From CTSoil-043 sp963821235 (GTDB taxonomy: Bacteria > Chloroflexota > Limnocylindria > Limnocylindrales > CSP1-4), in NCBI GenBank assembly GCA_963821235.1, contig CAWGCS010000001.1, positions 2,294,001 to 2,358,000 on the forward strand: a stretch of DNA of 64,000 bases, read 5' to 3'. Shown here piece by piece: positions 1 through 7,644 of the stretch (position 1 is its first letter; each line of letters begins with the position of its first letter). A program made the translations under genes and the position numbers. A model generated the notes under the pieces. It was not told where the DNA came from. It did no database searches and worked only from the letters and a program-made list of their open reading frames with translations.

Positions 1-459
1 GAGCGCGGCGACGTCCACCTGGGCCCAGGTTCCGGCGAGCGCGCCGGTGTACTCCGGGTCCTGGAGGACGTGGATCGTGTAGACGACGTCGGCGCTCGTC
101 ACCGGGACGCCGTCGTGCCACGAGGCGTCGTCGCGGAGATGGAACGTCCAGGTGGCCCCTTTGTCGGCGACCGTCCACCGATCGGCCAGGTCGGGCAGCA
201 CCGAGGTGCCAGACCCCAGGCGGACGAGCCCGCGGAAGAGGAGGGCGACGAGGTCGCGATCGACCTGGGTGCGGGCGGTCAGCGGGGTGATCGAGGACGG
301 ATGGCCCAGCACACCCTCGACGTGGCCGATCACGGGCGTCGCCGTGGGCCTCGGCGTCGGACTCGGGGCGGGAGCCAGGGACGGGGCGACGACGGTCCCG
401 GCAAGGAGGGCCAGGACGACGAGGAGGGCGAAGGCGACGCCCCCGTCACGCCGGCTCAC
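1..459 (-). CDS. ABC transporter substrate-binding protein, family 5 (partial, C-terminus missing)
   Basis: The 153 N-terminal codons are present and the rest runs off the left edge. A GTG start at 459 gives a basic N-terminus, a hydrophobic segment at about residues 8-27 and a Pro/Thr/Ser linker, as in exported or membrane-tethered binding proteins. What follows resembles the start of SBP_bac_5 (DppA/OppA type) proteins: a stretch reading RDLVALLFRGLVR, then WTFHLRDDASWHDGVPVTS, close to the usual 'W.F.LR....wHDG.pvTa.DV.yt' block. Such proteins bind peptides or other small solutes outside the cell for an ABC importer; the ligand cannot be told. It lies 31 bases after secG and may be co-transcribed with it. 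There is no convincing Shine-Dalgarno sequence, so the exact start is uncertain. Confidence 0.8.
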   Translation of the reverse strand, partial: MSRRDGGVAFALLVVLALLAGTVVAPSLAPAPSPTPRPTATPVIGHVEGVLGHPSSITPLTARTQVDRDLVALLFRGLVRLGSGTSVLPDLADRWTVADKGATWTFHLRDDASWHDGVPVTSADVVYTIHVLQDPEYTGALAGTWAQVDVAAL

Positions 460-490
460 GAGGCGGGGTGCGGCGTCGCCGGGGACGGGC

Positions 491-721
491 TCAGAGCCCG
501 GACGGCGCGAAGACGTAGCTCGCCAGCGAGAAGATGGAGAAGAGGACCGCGAGAACGATGGTGAACTGCCAGAGGCGCCGCTCGATCCCCCGGCGGCTGC
601 GGTAGACCGCCGAGTCGCCGCCGAAGGCGCCGGACAGGCCGGTGCCGCGCGCCTGCAGCAGGATCGCGACCATCAGGCCGATGCTGACGATGATCTGGCC
701 GATGGCCAGGAACGGGTTCAC
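491..721 (-). CDS. secG: SecG, preprotein translocase subunit
   Basis: This 76-residue protein has two predicted membrane helices (about residues 5-23 and 52-70) around a short loop with GTGLSGAFGGDS, a typical SecG signature. SecG is the small accessory subunit of the SecYEG channel and helps SecA-driven export. The GTG start at 721 is preceded by a GGAGGA Shine-Dalgarno sequence, and further upstream by TGTGCTACGAT, which could be an extended -10 element. It follows gpmA after 78 bases. The position beside glycolytic genes is common in Gram-positive bacteria and Chloroflexota. Confidence 0.93.
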   Translation of the reverse strand: MNPFLAIGQIIVSIGLMVAILLQARGTGLSGAFGGDSAVYRSRRGIERRLWQFTIVLAVLFSIFSLASYVFAPSGL

Positions 722-799
722 TCTGGGAGAGTCCTCCAGCGGATGGCCGCGCGGGATCGTAGCACACGGAGCCGGATCGACCTCGCCCGGGCCCCACGC

Positions 800-1552
800 T
801 CACTGCGGTTGGGCGGTCCCCTGGGCGGCGACGGCGGCCGCCGCGGCGGCGACCTTCGCGGGATCACCGAGGTAGCGGCTCGATCGCGGCCGCAGGTCGT
901 CGTCGAGGTCGTAGGCGAGCGGCGCGCCGGTCGGGATGTTGAGGCCGACGATCTCGGCGTCGGAGATCCCGTCGAGGTACTTCACCAGGGCGCGCAGGCT
1001 GTTCCCGTGGGCCGCCACGAGGACCCGCTCGCCGCGGCGCAGGGCCGGGGCGATGTCGGACTCCCAGAACGGCAGGAACCGGGCAACGGTGTCCCTGAGC
1101 GACTCGCAGCGCGGGAGGTCCGCGGCGGCGACGCCGGCATAGCGTGGATCGCGGCCGGGGTGGCGCTCATCGTCCTCCGCCAGGGCGGGCGGCGGGACGT
1201 CATAGCTGCGGCGCCAGACCTTGACCTGCTCGTCGCCGAACTTCGCCGCGGTCTCGGCCTTGTTCAGGCCCTGCAGGGCCCCGTAGTGGCGCTCGTTGAG
1301 CCGCCACGAGTTGACCACGGGGAGCCACATTTGGTCCTCCTCGTCGAGGGCGATCCAGAGCGTCCGGATGGCCCGCTTGAGGACGGAGGTGTAGGCGACG
1401 TCGAAGCGGAAGCCCTCGGCCCGCAGGAGGCGGCCGGCCTCGTGGGCCTCGGCCGTGCCGGTCTCGGAGAGATCGACGTCGGTCCAGCCGGTGAAGCGGT
1501 TCTCCCGGTTCCAGGTGCTCTCGCCGTGGCGGAGGAGGACGAGGGTCGGCAT
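800..1552 (-). CDS. gpmA: 2,3-bisphosphoglycerate-dependent phosphoglycerate mutase
   Basis: The enzyme interconverts 3- and 2-phosphoglycerate in glycolysis, using a phosphohistidine intermediate. The 250-residue protein has the N-terminal catalytic motif LLRHGESTWNRENRFTGW, the block LNERHYGALQGLNKAE, and the second catalytic histidine in VLVAAHGNSLRALVKYLDGI, all characteristic of the cofactor-dependent GpmA family, whose usual length is 230-250. A short Ala-rich tail follows. The ATG at 1552 has AGGAG about ten bases upstream. It lies 56 bases after tpiA on the same strand, making a small glycolytic group. Confidence 0.96.
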   Translation of the reverse strand: MPTLVLLRHGESTWNRENRFTGWTDVDLSETGTAEAHEAGRLLRAEGFRFDVAYTSVLKRAIRTLWIALDEEDQMWLPVVNSWRLNERHYGALQGLNKAETAAKFGDEQVKVWRRSYDVPPPALAEDDERHPGRDPRYAGVAAADLPRCESLRDTVARFLPFWESDIAPALRRGERVLVAAHGNSLRALVKYLDGISDAEIVGLNIPTGAPLAYDLDDDLRPRSSRYLGDPAKVAAAAAAVAAQGTAQPQ

Positions 1553-1608
1553 GCGGTCGGCTCCTGCGGAGGCGCCGGGGGCTCCGGCGAGGGCGGGACG
1601 GGAAGCGC

Positions 1609-2394
1609 TCAGGCGGCGGCGCGGCGGGCAGCGGCGGTGATGGCAGCCCGGCCGACCATGCCCGCCATCTCGTCGGGCTTCAGCGAGGCGCCCCCGACGA
1701 GGGCGCCGTCGATGGCCGGCTCGGCCAGGAACTCGGCGATGTTCGTGCTCGTGCAGCTGCCACCGTAGAGGACCGGGACCTCGTCCGCGGCCGCGCCCCA
1801 GCCGGCCCCGCGGAGGGCGCCCCGGATCGCGTCGGCCATGGCCGACGCGTCGGCGCCGGAGGCGTTGCGGCCCGTGCCGATCGCCCAGACGGGCTCGTAG
1901 GCGATGACGAGGCCAGCCGCCTCGAGCGCGGCCGGCTCGTGGCCTGCCAGCGCACCGGCGAGCTGGCCCTCGACCACCGCCACCGCGGTCCCGGCCTCGC
2001 GCTCGGCCAGCTGCTCGCCGACGCAGAGAATCGGACGGAGGCCGGCGTCCACTGCGCGGCTCAGCTTCTTCCCGATCAGCGCATCGCTCTCGGCCGCGTC
2101 CCGGCGGCGCTCCGAGTGGCCGAGGATGACCCAGCCGACGAGGCCGGTCAGCATCGGCGCGCTGACCTCGCCGGTGAACGCGCCGGCGAGCTCGTGGTGG
2201 AGGTTCTGTGCTCCCAGCCCGATCCCCTCCCCTGCCACCGCGTCGCGGACGGCGGCGAGGCAGACGAAGGGTGGGCAGATCACCCGCACGACGTCCGGCT
2301 CGCGGGTCCGTCGGGCGATGGCCCGGGCGAGCTCGCCGGCGTCGGCGGGGGTGGTGTTCATCTTCCAGTTGGCGGCAATGATCACGGGTCGCAT
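1609..2394 (-). CDS. tpiA: Triosephosphate isomerase
   Basis: This 261-residue TIM-barrel enzyme interconverts dihydroxyacetone phosphate and glyceraldehyde 3-phosphate. The expected catalytic residues are visible: lysine in ANWKMN near the N-terminus, histidine in ILGHSERR, glutamate in IAYEPVWAIGTG, and the phosphate-binding LYGGS near the C-terminus. The ATG at 2394 is seven bases after the whiA stop, so the two are probably translated from one message. Length is normal for the family (about 250). Confidence 0.97.
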   Translation of the reverse strand: MRPVIIAANWKMNTTPADAGELARAIARRTREPDVVRVICPPFVCLAAVRDAVAGEGIGLGAQNLHHELAGAFTGEVSAPMLTGLVGWVILGHSERRRDAAESDALIGKKLSRAVDAGLRPILCVGEQLAEREAGTAVAVVEGQLAGALAGHEPAALEAAGLVIAYEPVWAIGTGRNASGADASAMADAIRGALRGAGWGAAADEVPVLYGGSCTSTNIAEFLAEPAIDGALVGGASLKPDEMAGMVGRAAITAAARRAAA

Positions 2395-2401
2395 GGGCCA
2401 A

Positions 2402-3280
2402 TCATGCCATCGCCAGCGAGCCGGCCGACGGGGCGCCCGGCCCATCGTGGCCGGGCCGTTCGGCCCGCCTCGCCCCGCGCTCGCCCGACCGGCCGGCAGG
2501 AGCCTCGTCCCGGTAGAGGGCCAGGGACTCGATCCGCTCCAGGGCCCGCTGGACCCTCCCGCGCGGGATCGCCAGCTCCACCGCCAGCTCGCCCAGGGAC
2601 GCCTCGGGGGTCGCCCGGCGCAGGCCGGCCACCGCCCGGACGGTCTCGGGAAGCTCCTCGAGGCGACCGTCCGCCTCGAGGGTCGCGATCGCCTCCAGCT
2701 GGCGCGCGGCAGCCGCCGCGATTCGCTCGAGGTTCGCCGACTCGGCGTTGAGGAGGCGGTTGAGGTCGCCCCGGACCGCCCGCGCGACCTGGCGCGACTC
2801 CAGCTCCAGGAGGGAGGCGCCGCCGCCGATCCAGCGCAGGAAGGTCCCGATCTCGTCGGCGCTCTTCCAGGTGACGACCCCGCGTCCGCGGCGCACCCGG
2901 ACGCCGGCCGGGAGGCCGACCGAGGCAAGCCTGGCGGCGAGCTCCGGCGCCTCCTCGACGGGGAGCACGAATTCCAGGTGGAGGCGGCCGTGGGCCACGG
3001 ACAGCGATCCTCGGGCCAGGAAGCGGCCCCGCAGCCAGGCGGAGCGGCAGTGGTCGGCGGCGCTCTCCCAGGCGAATGCCGGGACGGGGGGCGTTCCGGC
3101 CGGCGGGGACGAGCCGCGCAGGAGGCGGACCATCAGGCGGCCGAGGGCGGGTCGGTCGCCGCGGATCGAGGTCGTGCCCAGGCCGGCCACCTCGGCCGAC
3201 CGGTCGCAGGGCCGGGACGGATCGATGCCCGCGAGCTCGGCCCGCAGCCCCGCCACGAGGGCGCGATCGCCGCCGGCCAC
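2402..3280 (-). CDS. whiA: WhiA-family DNA-binding protein
   Basis: WhiA proteins combine a degenerate LAGLIDADG-endonuclease-like N-terminal domain with a C-terminal helix-turn-helix. Both are recognisable: the segment CRSAWLRGRFLARGSLS (about residues 79-95) is the eroded homing-endonuclease motif, NRLLNAESANLERI is a family hallmark, and a helix-turn-helix follows (ASLGELAVELAIPRGRVQ). In actinomycetes WhiA controls sporulation septation; in Bacillus it affects division and chromosome segregation. At 292 residues it is slightly short. The GTG start at 3280 has no Shine-Dalgarno sequence and sits three bases after the yvcK stop, suggesting coupled translation. The rapZ-yvcK-whiA order is widely conserved. 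Confidence 0.93.
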   Translation of the reverse strand: MAGGDRALVAGLRAELAGIDPSRPCDRSAEVAGLGTTSIRGDRPALGRLMVRLLRGSSPPAGTPPVPAFAWESAADHCRSAWLRGRFLARGSLSVAHGRLHLEFVLPVEEAPELAARLASVGLPAGVRVRRGRGVVTWKSADEIGTFLRWIGGGASLLELESRQVARAVRGDLNRLLNAESANLERIAAAAARQLEAIATLEADGRLEELPETVRAVAGLRRATPEASLGELAVELAIPRGRVQRALERIESLALYRDEAPAGRSGERGARRAERPGHDGPGAPSAGSLAMA

Positions 3281-3283
3281 CCG

Positions 3284-4594
3284 CTAGGCCGTCCGGGCGA
3301 TGCCGCCCCGCCGGATCCCGGCCTCCCGCGCGAGGAGCCGGAGGAGGGCGTCGGCGAGGAGGACGGAGTCGTGATGATGGGGGTTGGCGGGATCCACGAC
3401 GTCGTCGAGCACCAGGCGCGGCCGCCGGGTCGCCCCCATCGGTGGCCAGCGCAGCTTGACGGGGAGGCCCAGCTCCGCGTCCGGCCCGGGACCGATGGTG
3501 TTGCTGTTGGCCAGGACCAGGTCGATGAGGTCGCCGACGCCGTGGGCCGCGAGCGCTTCCACGTGGTCGGCCAGGTCGTAGCCCTCCGTCTCCCCGGCCT
3601 GGGTCGCCACGTTGGCGGCGTAGACCCGCACTGCCGGGGTCGTCGCCAGCGCCGCCCGGAGCTCGGGCACGAGGACCGTGGCGAGCACGCTGGTGTAGAG
3701 GCTGCCGGGACCGAGGACGAGGAGGTCGGCCTCGGCGATGGCGCGCAGCGCGTCGCGGCTGGCCCGGACGTCCGTCGGCTCCACCCACACCCGCTCGATC
3801 CCCCGCATCCGGTTCACCCTGGCCTGGCCCGCGATCTCGGTCCCGTCGCGGAGGCGCGCGTGCAGGGTCAGGGGCGTCCCGGAGGCGGGCACGACGCTCC
3901 CACGCACGGCAAGGACCCGGTTCATCTCGCGGACCGCCGCCTCGAAGTCGCCGTCGTCGATGGCGTTCATGGCCGAGATCAGGAGGTTGCCCACGGCGTG
4001 GCCGGCGAGGCTCCCCTCGTCCGCCCCGAAGCGGTACTGGAGGAGGTCGCCCATCGCCGTCTCGGTCTCGGCAAGGGCGACGAGGCAGTTGCGGATGTCG
4101 CCCACGGCGGGGATCCCGAGCTGCTCGCGGAGGCGGCCGGTCGAGCCGCCGTCGTCGGCGACGGAGACGATGGCGGTCAGGTTCGCGGTGCGCTCCTTGA
4201 GGCCTCGCAGGAGCGTGGAGAGGCCCGTGCCGCCGCCGATGGCCACGATCCGCGGACCCCGGGCGAGGAGCCGCCGCCGGTAGACGAGGTCGACGAGGGG
4301 CTCGCTGGCGCTCTCCGTGAAGGGGCCCAGGAGCGCCCGGACGACCCGGTACGAGCCATAGGCGAAGAGCCCCGCCCCGGCCGCGAGGAGGACCGCGGCG
4401 CGGACCCAGTACGGCAGGAACTGGAGGGTGACGACCCAGATGGCGGCCTGGACCGGTCCCTCCACGTCGACGTCGCGGTAGAGCTGGCGGAGGGCCAGCG
4501 CTCCGGCGAGGGCGAGTGCCGTGAGGCCGACGAAGGCGACGGCGAGCCAGCGCTTCACGCCGATCCCCGGTCGAAGCCAGCGGCGCAGGTTCAC
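3284..4594 (-). CDS. yvcK: YvcK/CofD-like gluconeogenesis factor with N-terminal membrane helices
   Basis: The body matches YvcK (MgfK), a UDP-sugar-binding protein needed for cell-wall homeostasis on gluconeogenic carbon sources. Visible motifs are IVAIGGGTGLSTLLRGLK, SVADDGGSTGRLR, VGDIRNCLVALAE, GNLLISAM and LVLGPGSLYTSVLATVLVP. Unlike the usual 310-330 residue cytoplasmic form, this one is 436 residues. It starts with about 110 extra residues holding two likely membrane helices (about 17-37 and 65-86), so it should be membrane-anchored with the catalytic fold inside. The GTG start at 4594 is four bases after the rapZ stop. Confidence 0.92.
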   Translation of the reverse strand: MNLRRWLRPGIGVKRWLAVAFVGLTALALAGALALRQLYRDVDVEGPVQAAIWVVTLQFLPYWVRAAVLLAAGAGLFAYGSYRVVRALLGPFTESASEPLVDLVYRRRLLARGPRIVAIGGGTGLSTLLRGLKERTANLTAIVSVADDGGSTGRLREQLGIPAVGDIRNCLVALAETETAMGDLLQYRFGADEGSLAGHAVGNLLISAMNAIDDGDFEAAVREMNRVLAVRGSVVPASGTPLTLHARLRDGTEIAGQARVNRMRGIERVWVEPTDVRASRDALRAIAEADLLVLGPGSLYTSVLATVLVPELRAALATTPAVRVYAANVATQAGETEGYDLADHVEALAAHGVGDLIDLVLANSNTIGPGPDAELGLPVKLRWPPMGATRRPRLVLDDVVDPANPHHHDSVLLADALLRLLAREAGIRRGGIARTA

Positions 4595-4598
4595 CCTC

Positions 4599-5531
4599 TC
4601 ACCGCCGCTCCAGCTCGCGATGGAATACGCTCACGGGGCCGTAGCCCCGCTCGCTCAGCCAGCGGGCGAGCTCCTCCGCCAGGGCGATCGAGCGATGGTA
4701 GCCGCCGGTGCAGCCGATGGCGATCGTCAAGCGCGTCTTGCCTTCTCCCACGAAGGCCGGGATCGTCAGCTCCAGGAGGTCGTGGACGGCCGCCAGGAAG
4801 CGGCGCGTGAGGGGTTGATCGAGGACGTAGGTCCGCACCGCGTCGGTAAGGCCGGAGAGCCGTCGCAGCTCCGGCACGTAGTAGGGGTTCTGGAGGAAGC
4901 GGACGTCGAAGACGAGGTCGGCCTCCAGGGGGATGCCGAACTTGTAGCCGAAGCTGACAAGCTGGATCGAGAGCTGGTCCGGCTCCACGACGTGCCAGAG
5001 CTGGCTGAAGATCCGCTCCCGCAGCTCACGCAGCGAGAGCTCCGAGGTGTCGAGGATCACGTCCGCCTCGGAGCGGATCGGGCCGAGGAGTTCCCGCTCG
5101 GCGGCGATCCCGGCCGCGATGCCGTCCGAGCCGGCCAGGGGATGGCGATGCCGTGTCTCCGAATAGCGGCGGATCAGGACCTCGTCGCGCGCCTCCAGGA
5201 AGAAGATCTGGGGCCGGATCCCGCGACCCTCCAGCGCCCCGCGCATCGCGGCGAAGGCGACCGGGACATCGCCGGCCCGGACGTCGAGGACGATCGCCAC
5301 GTGCTCGAAGCGGCCGGGCTCGCGGGCGATGAGGTCGGCGAGGCCGGGCAGGAGCTCGCCCGGCAGGTTGTCGACGCAGACGTAGCCGAGGTCCTCGAAG
5401 AGCTTCGTAGCCGCGGTCTTGCCGGCCCCCGAGAGCCCGGAGAGGACCACGACGTGCTGCATCCCCTCGGCCGACACCGGCTCGTCGGGACCTGCCTCTC
5501 CCGCATCGCCCGGCCGCCTGGTCGTCGCCAT
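4599..5531 (-). CDS. rapZ: RapZ-family RNase adapter / nucleotide-binding protein
   Basis: This 310-residue protein has the P-loop GLSGAGKT near residue 32, the family block YVCVDNLPGELLPGL, LEARDEVLIRRYSETRHRHPL, and the C-terminal TIAIGCTGGYHRSIALAEEL. RapZ (YvcJ in Bacillus) binds nucleotides and UDP-sugars; in E. coli it delivers a small RNA to RNase E, while its job in Gram-positive bacteria is less clear. The ATG at 5531 adds about 23 disordered residues before the conserved core; a methionine at residue 24 is an alternative start. A TAGACT hexamer ends six bases before the ATG, pointing to a separate leaderless promoter between tatC and rapZ. Confidence 0.94.
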   Translation of the reverse strand: MATTRRPGDAGEAGPDEPVSAEGMQHVVVLSGLSGAGKTAATKLFEDLGYVCVDNLPGELLPGLADLIAREPGRFEHVAIVLDVRAGDVPVAFAAMRGALEGRGIRPQIFFLEARDEVLIRRYSETRHRHPLAGSDGIAAGIAAERELLGPIRSEADVILDTSELSLRELRERIFSQLWHVVEPDQLSIQLVSFGYKFGIPLEADLVFDVRFLQNPYYVPELRRLSGLTDAVRTYVLDQPLTRRFLAAVHDLLELTIPAFVGEGKTRLTIAIGCTGGYHRSIALAEELARWLSERGYGPVSVFHRELERR

Positions 5532-5537
5532 GCGGCC

Positions 5538-5543
5538 AGTCTA
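5538..5543 (-). promoter_or_regulatory. Putative leaderless -10 element of rapZ
   Basis: On the minus strand TAGACT ends six bases before the rapZ ATG, so transcription would begin at or next to the start codon. The same hexamer at the same distance occurs before uvrA and (seven bases) uvrB. It lies in the short tatC-rapZ gap. Confidence 0.5.
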
Positions 5544-5551
5544 GCGCGCGG

Positions 5552-6346
5552 TCAGCGGCCGCCGGCGCGGACGAGGAGGATCGACAGCTCGTAGAGGAGG
5601 TACATCGTCACCCCCAGGACGAAGGGGCTGATGATGTCCCCGCCGGGCGTCGCCACCGCCGCGACGATGGCGAAGATGATGACCACGTAGCGCCGCGACG
5701 CCCGCAGGCGGGCCGTCGTCACGATCCCGACCTTGGAGAGCAGGACGAGGACGATCGGGTACTCCATGACGAGCCCGAAGCCGAGGAACATCGTGGCCAC
5801 GAAGCCGAAGTAGCCGTCGGCCGTCCAGGCGTTCTGGAGCCCGCCACCGGTCCCGAAGCTCGACAGGAAGGCGACCGCGAACGGCAGCACGACGTAGGCG
5901 ACGCTGACCCCGGCGACGAAGAAGACGAGGGCCAGGGGGACCCACGGCCGGGCGATCCGGCGCTCCTCGGCCGTCAGCCCCGGGGAGACGAACCGCCACA
6001 GCTCGAAGAGCGTGACGGGCATGCCCAGGACCACCCCGGTGACGAGGGCGATCTTGAGGGTGATGAAGAACCCCTCGCCGGGCGAGAGGAGCAGCAGGTC
6101 GGCGTCGCCGTAGGGAGCCTTCAGGACGTCGATGATCCGGGGCCCGAGGATGAAGCCGACGATCGACCCGAGGGCGATCGCGAGCAGCGAGATCGCGATC
6201 CGCCGGCGCAGCTCGGCCAGGTGGTCGAAGAGCGGCATGATCGACCCGTCGGCGGCGGGCGCGGGCGCGGCGGGACCCGGCTCGGCCGGCCGGCCGAGGG
6301 GCAGCAGGGCGCCGGCGACCTCGGGCGGCGGGTCGGCGTCGACCAT
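5552..6346 (-). CDS. tatC: TatC, twin-arginine translocase subunit
   Basis: TatC is the core receptor of the twin-arginine pathway, which exports folded proteins. After about 35 Pro/Ala-rich residues comes the canonical start MPLFDHLAELRRRI, with the conserved glutamate in HLAELR, then six predicted membrane helices. FELWRFVSPGLTAEERR and the motif FGLVMEYPIVLVLL are present. Length 264 is normal allowing for the N-terminal extension. tatA lies 22 bases upstream; there is no separate tatB, so the system is probably a TatA-TatC type, as in many Gram-positive bacteria. Confidence 0.96.
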   Translation of the reverse strand: MVDADPPPEVAGALLPLGRPAEPGPAAPAPAADGSIMPLFDHLAELRRRIAISLLAIALGSIVGFILGPRIIDVLKAPYGDADLLLLSPGEGFFITLKIALVTGVVLGMPVTLFELWRFVSPGLTAEERRIARPWVPLALVFFVAGVSVAYVVLPFAVAFLSSFGTGGGLQNAWTADGYFGFVATMFLGFGLVMEYPIVLVLLSKVGIVTTARLRASRRYVVIIFAIVAAVATPGGDIISPFVLGVTMYLLYELSILLVRAGGR

Positions 6347-6368
6347 CGCGACGGACCCGAGGGGAGTG

Positions 6369-6698
6369 CTAGGCCCGCGCGTCGGGCGTCGTCGCGACGG
6401 GCTCGCCGGCCGGGGCGTCGGCCGGCGGGGCGGGCTGCACCAGCGTGTTCGGCTCGGCCGGCGCGGACAGCGTGTTGGGAGCCGCTGCCGCCGGGGCCTG
6501 GGCCGCCGGCGCCGGAGCCTGCGGCGCGGGCGGTGCGGTGTCCAGCTTCACCGCATCCTGGACGTCCGTGGCGGCCTTGCGGAACTCGCGGATGCTCTTG
6601 CCGAGCGCCGAGCCGACGTCCGGGAGCCGGCCCGGCCCGAGGATGAGCAGGGCAATCACGAGGATGATGATCAGCTCGACCGGGCCGATATTCGGCAT
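6369..6698 (-). CDS. tatA: TatA-family twin-arginine translocase subunit
   Basis: The 109-residue protein starts with one membrane helix containing PVELIIILVIALLILGP, followed by the Gly-Pro hinge and the amphipathic helix (GSALGKSIREFRKAATD) that define TatA/TatB proteins. The second half is a long, disordered Ala/Pro-rich tail, longer than usual but common in high-GC species. TatA oligomers form the transport pore with TatC, encoded 22 bases downstream. The DVGSALGKSIREFRK segment favours TatA over TatB. Confidence 0.93.
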   Translation of the reverse strand: MPNIGPVELIIILVIALLILGPGRLPDVGSALGKSIREFRKAATDVQDAVKLDTAPPAPQAPAPAAQAPAAAAPNTLSAPAEPNTLVQPAPPADAPAGEPVATTPDARA

Positions 6699-6765
6699 CA
6701 GGTGACGACCTCAGCGTGGGATGACCGTGCCGCGAGGGATCGCTCCGATGCCCCGCGAGGCGCAG

Positions 6766-7644
6766 CTACGATAGCACAGCGAGCGTGGCGGACCACCTGC
6801 GGGCGGCCGCCGCCACCCGTTCGCCCGGATCGGCCGGCTCGCGCTCCGCGCCGCGCCGGGCGGCCACCCCGGCGATCCCCCGCGAGACGTTGACGAGCAG
6901 CCCACCGCCCGGGCGGTCGCCCGCCGGCGCGGCGGTCGCGGGTCCCGCGGCGAGCACGGGCTCCGCCGCACCGCCCTGGGCTCCGACGCCCGGCACGAGG
7001 AAGGCCAGGCCCGGCACCAGGGCACGGATGGCGGCCAGCTCCGCGGGCGCCGTGGCCCCGACGACGAGGCCGGCGCGATCGCCGAGCCCGGCAGCCGCGA
7101 CGCGGCGGGCAACGCGGCGATGGAGCGCCTCGGCGGGCGCCCCGAGCTCGTCGTCCGGCCCGACCACCAGGTCCTGGAGCTCGCCGGCGCCGGGGTTCGA
7201 GGTGCGGCAGAGCACGTAGGCGAACCGGTCGGCGTGGGCCAGGAACGACTCCAGCGCGCCCAGCCCCAGGTACGGGTTCACCGTGACCGCGTCAGCGCCC
7301 AGGTGCTCGAAGAGGGCGACCGCCTGGCGGGCGGCCGTCGTCTCGACGTCGGCCCGCTTGGCGTCGGCCACGATGAGCACGCCCGGGGGGACGGCCCCCA
7401 GCACGCGCTCCAGGGCGGCGACGCCGGCGCTCCCGTAGGCCTCGAAGAAGGCGAGGTTCGGCTTCACGGCCGCCGCGTACGGCCCGGCCGCCTCGACGAC
7501 CAGGCGCGCCAGCCGCTCCACGCCCGCCAGCCCCGCCGGCCAGCCCACGGGCACCATCTCCGGCAGCGGGTCGATCCCCACGCAGAGGACCGTCCGGGCG
7601 AGCGCCGTCCGCCGGCCGAGCCGCTCCAGGTAGGGCACGATCAC
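6766..7644 (-). CDS. pyrF: Orotidine 5'-phosphate decarboxylase (long, type 2)
   Basis: The enzyme makes UMP in the last step of pyrimidine synthesis. The sequence has LCVGIDPLPEMVP, AVKPNLAFFEAYG and the catalytic Asp-Lys-Asp motif in VLIVADAKRADVETTA, followed by VTVNPYLGLGALESF and LFLVPGVGAQGG type loops. At 292 residues it belongs to the longer PyrF subfamily typical of actinobacteria and Chloroflexota rather than the 230-residue E. coli type. The GTG start at 7644 overlaps the stop of the PD40 gene as GTGA, implying translational coupling. Confidence 0.94.
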   Translation of the reverse strand: MIVPYLERLGRRTALARTVLCVGIDPLPEMVPVGWPAGLAGVERLARLVVEAAGPYAAAVKPNLAFFEAYGSAGVAALERVLGAVPPGVLIVADAKRADVETTAARQAVALFEHLGADAVTVNPYLGLGALESFLAHADRFAYVLCRTSNPGAGELQDLVVGPDDELGAPAEALHRRVARRVAAAGLGDRAGLVVGATAPAELAAIRALVPGLAFLVPGVGAQGGAAEPVLAAGPATAAPAGDRPGGGLLVNVSRGIAGVAARRGAEREPADPGERVAAAARRWSATLAVLS

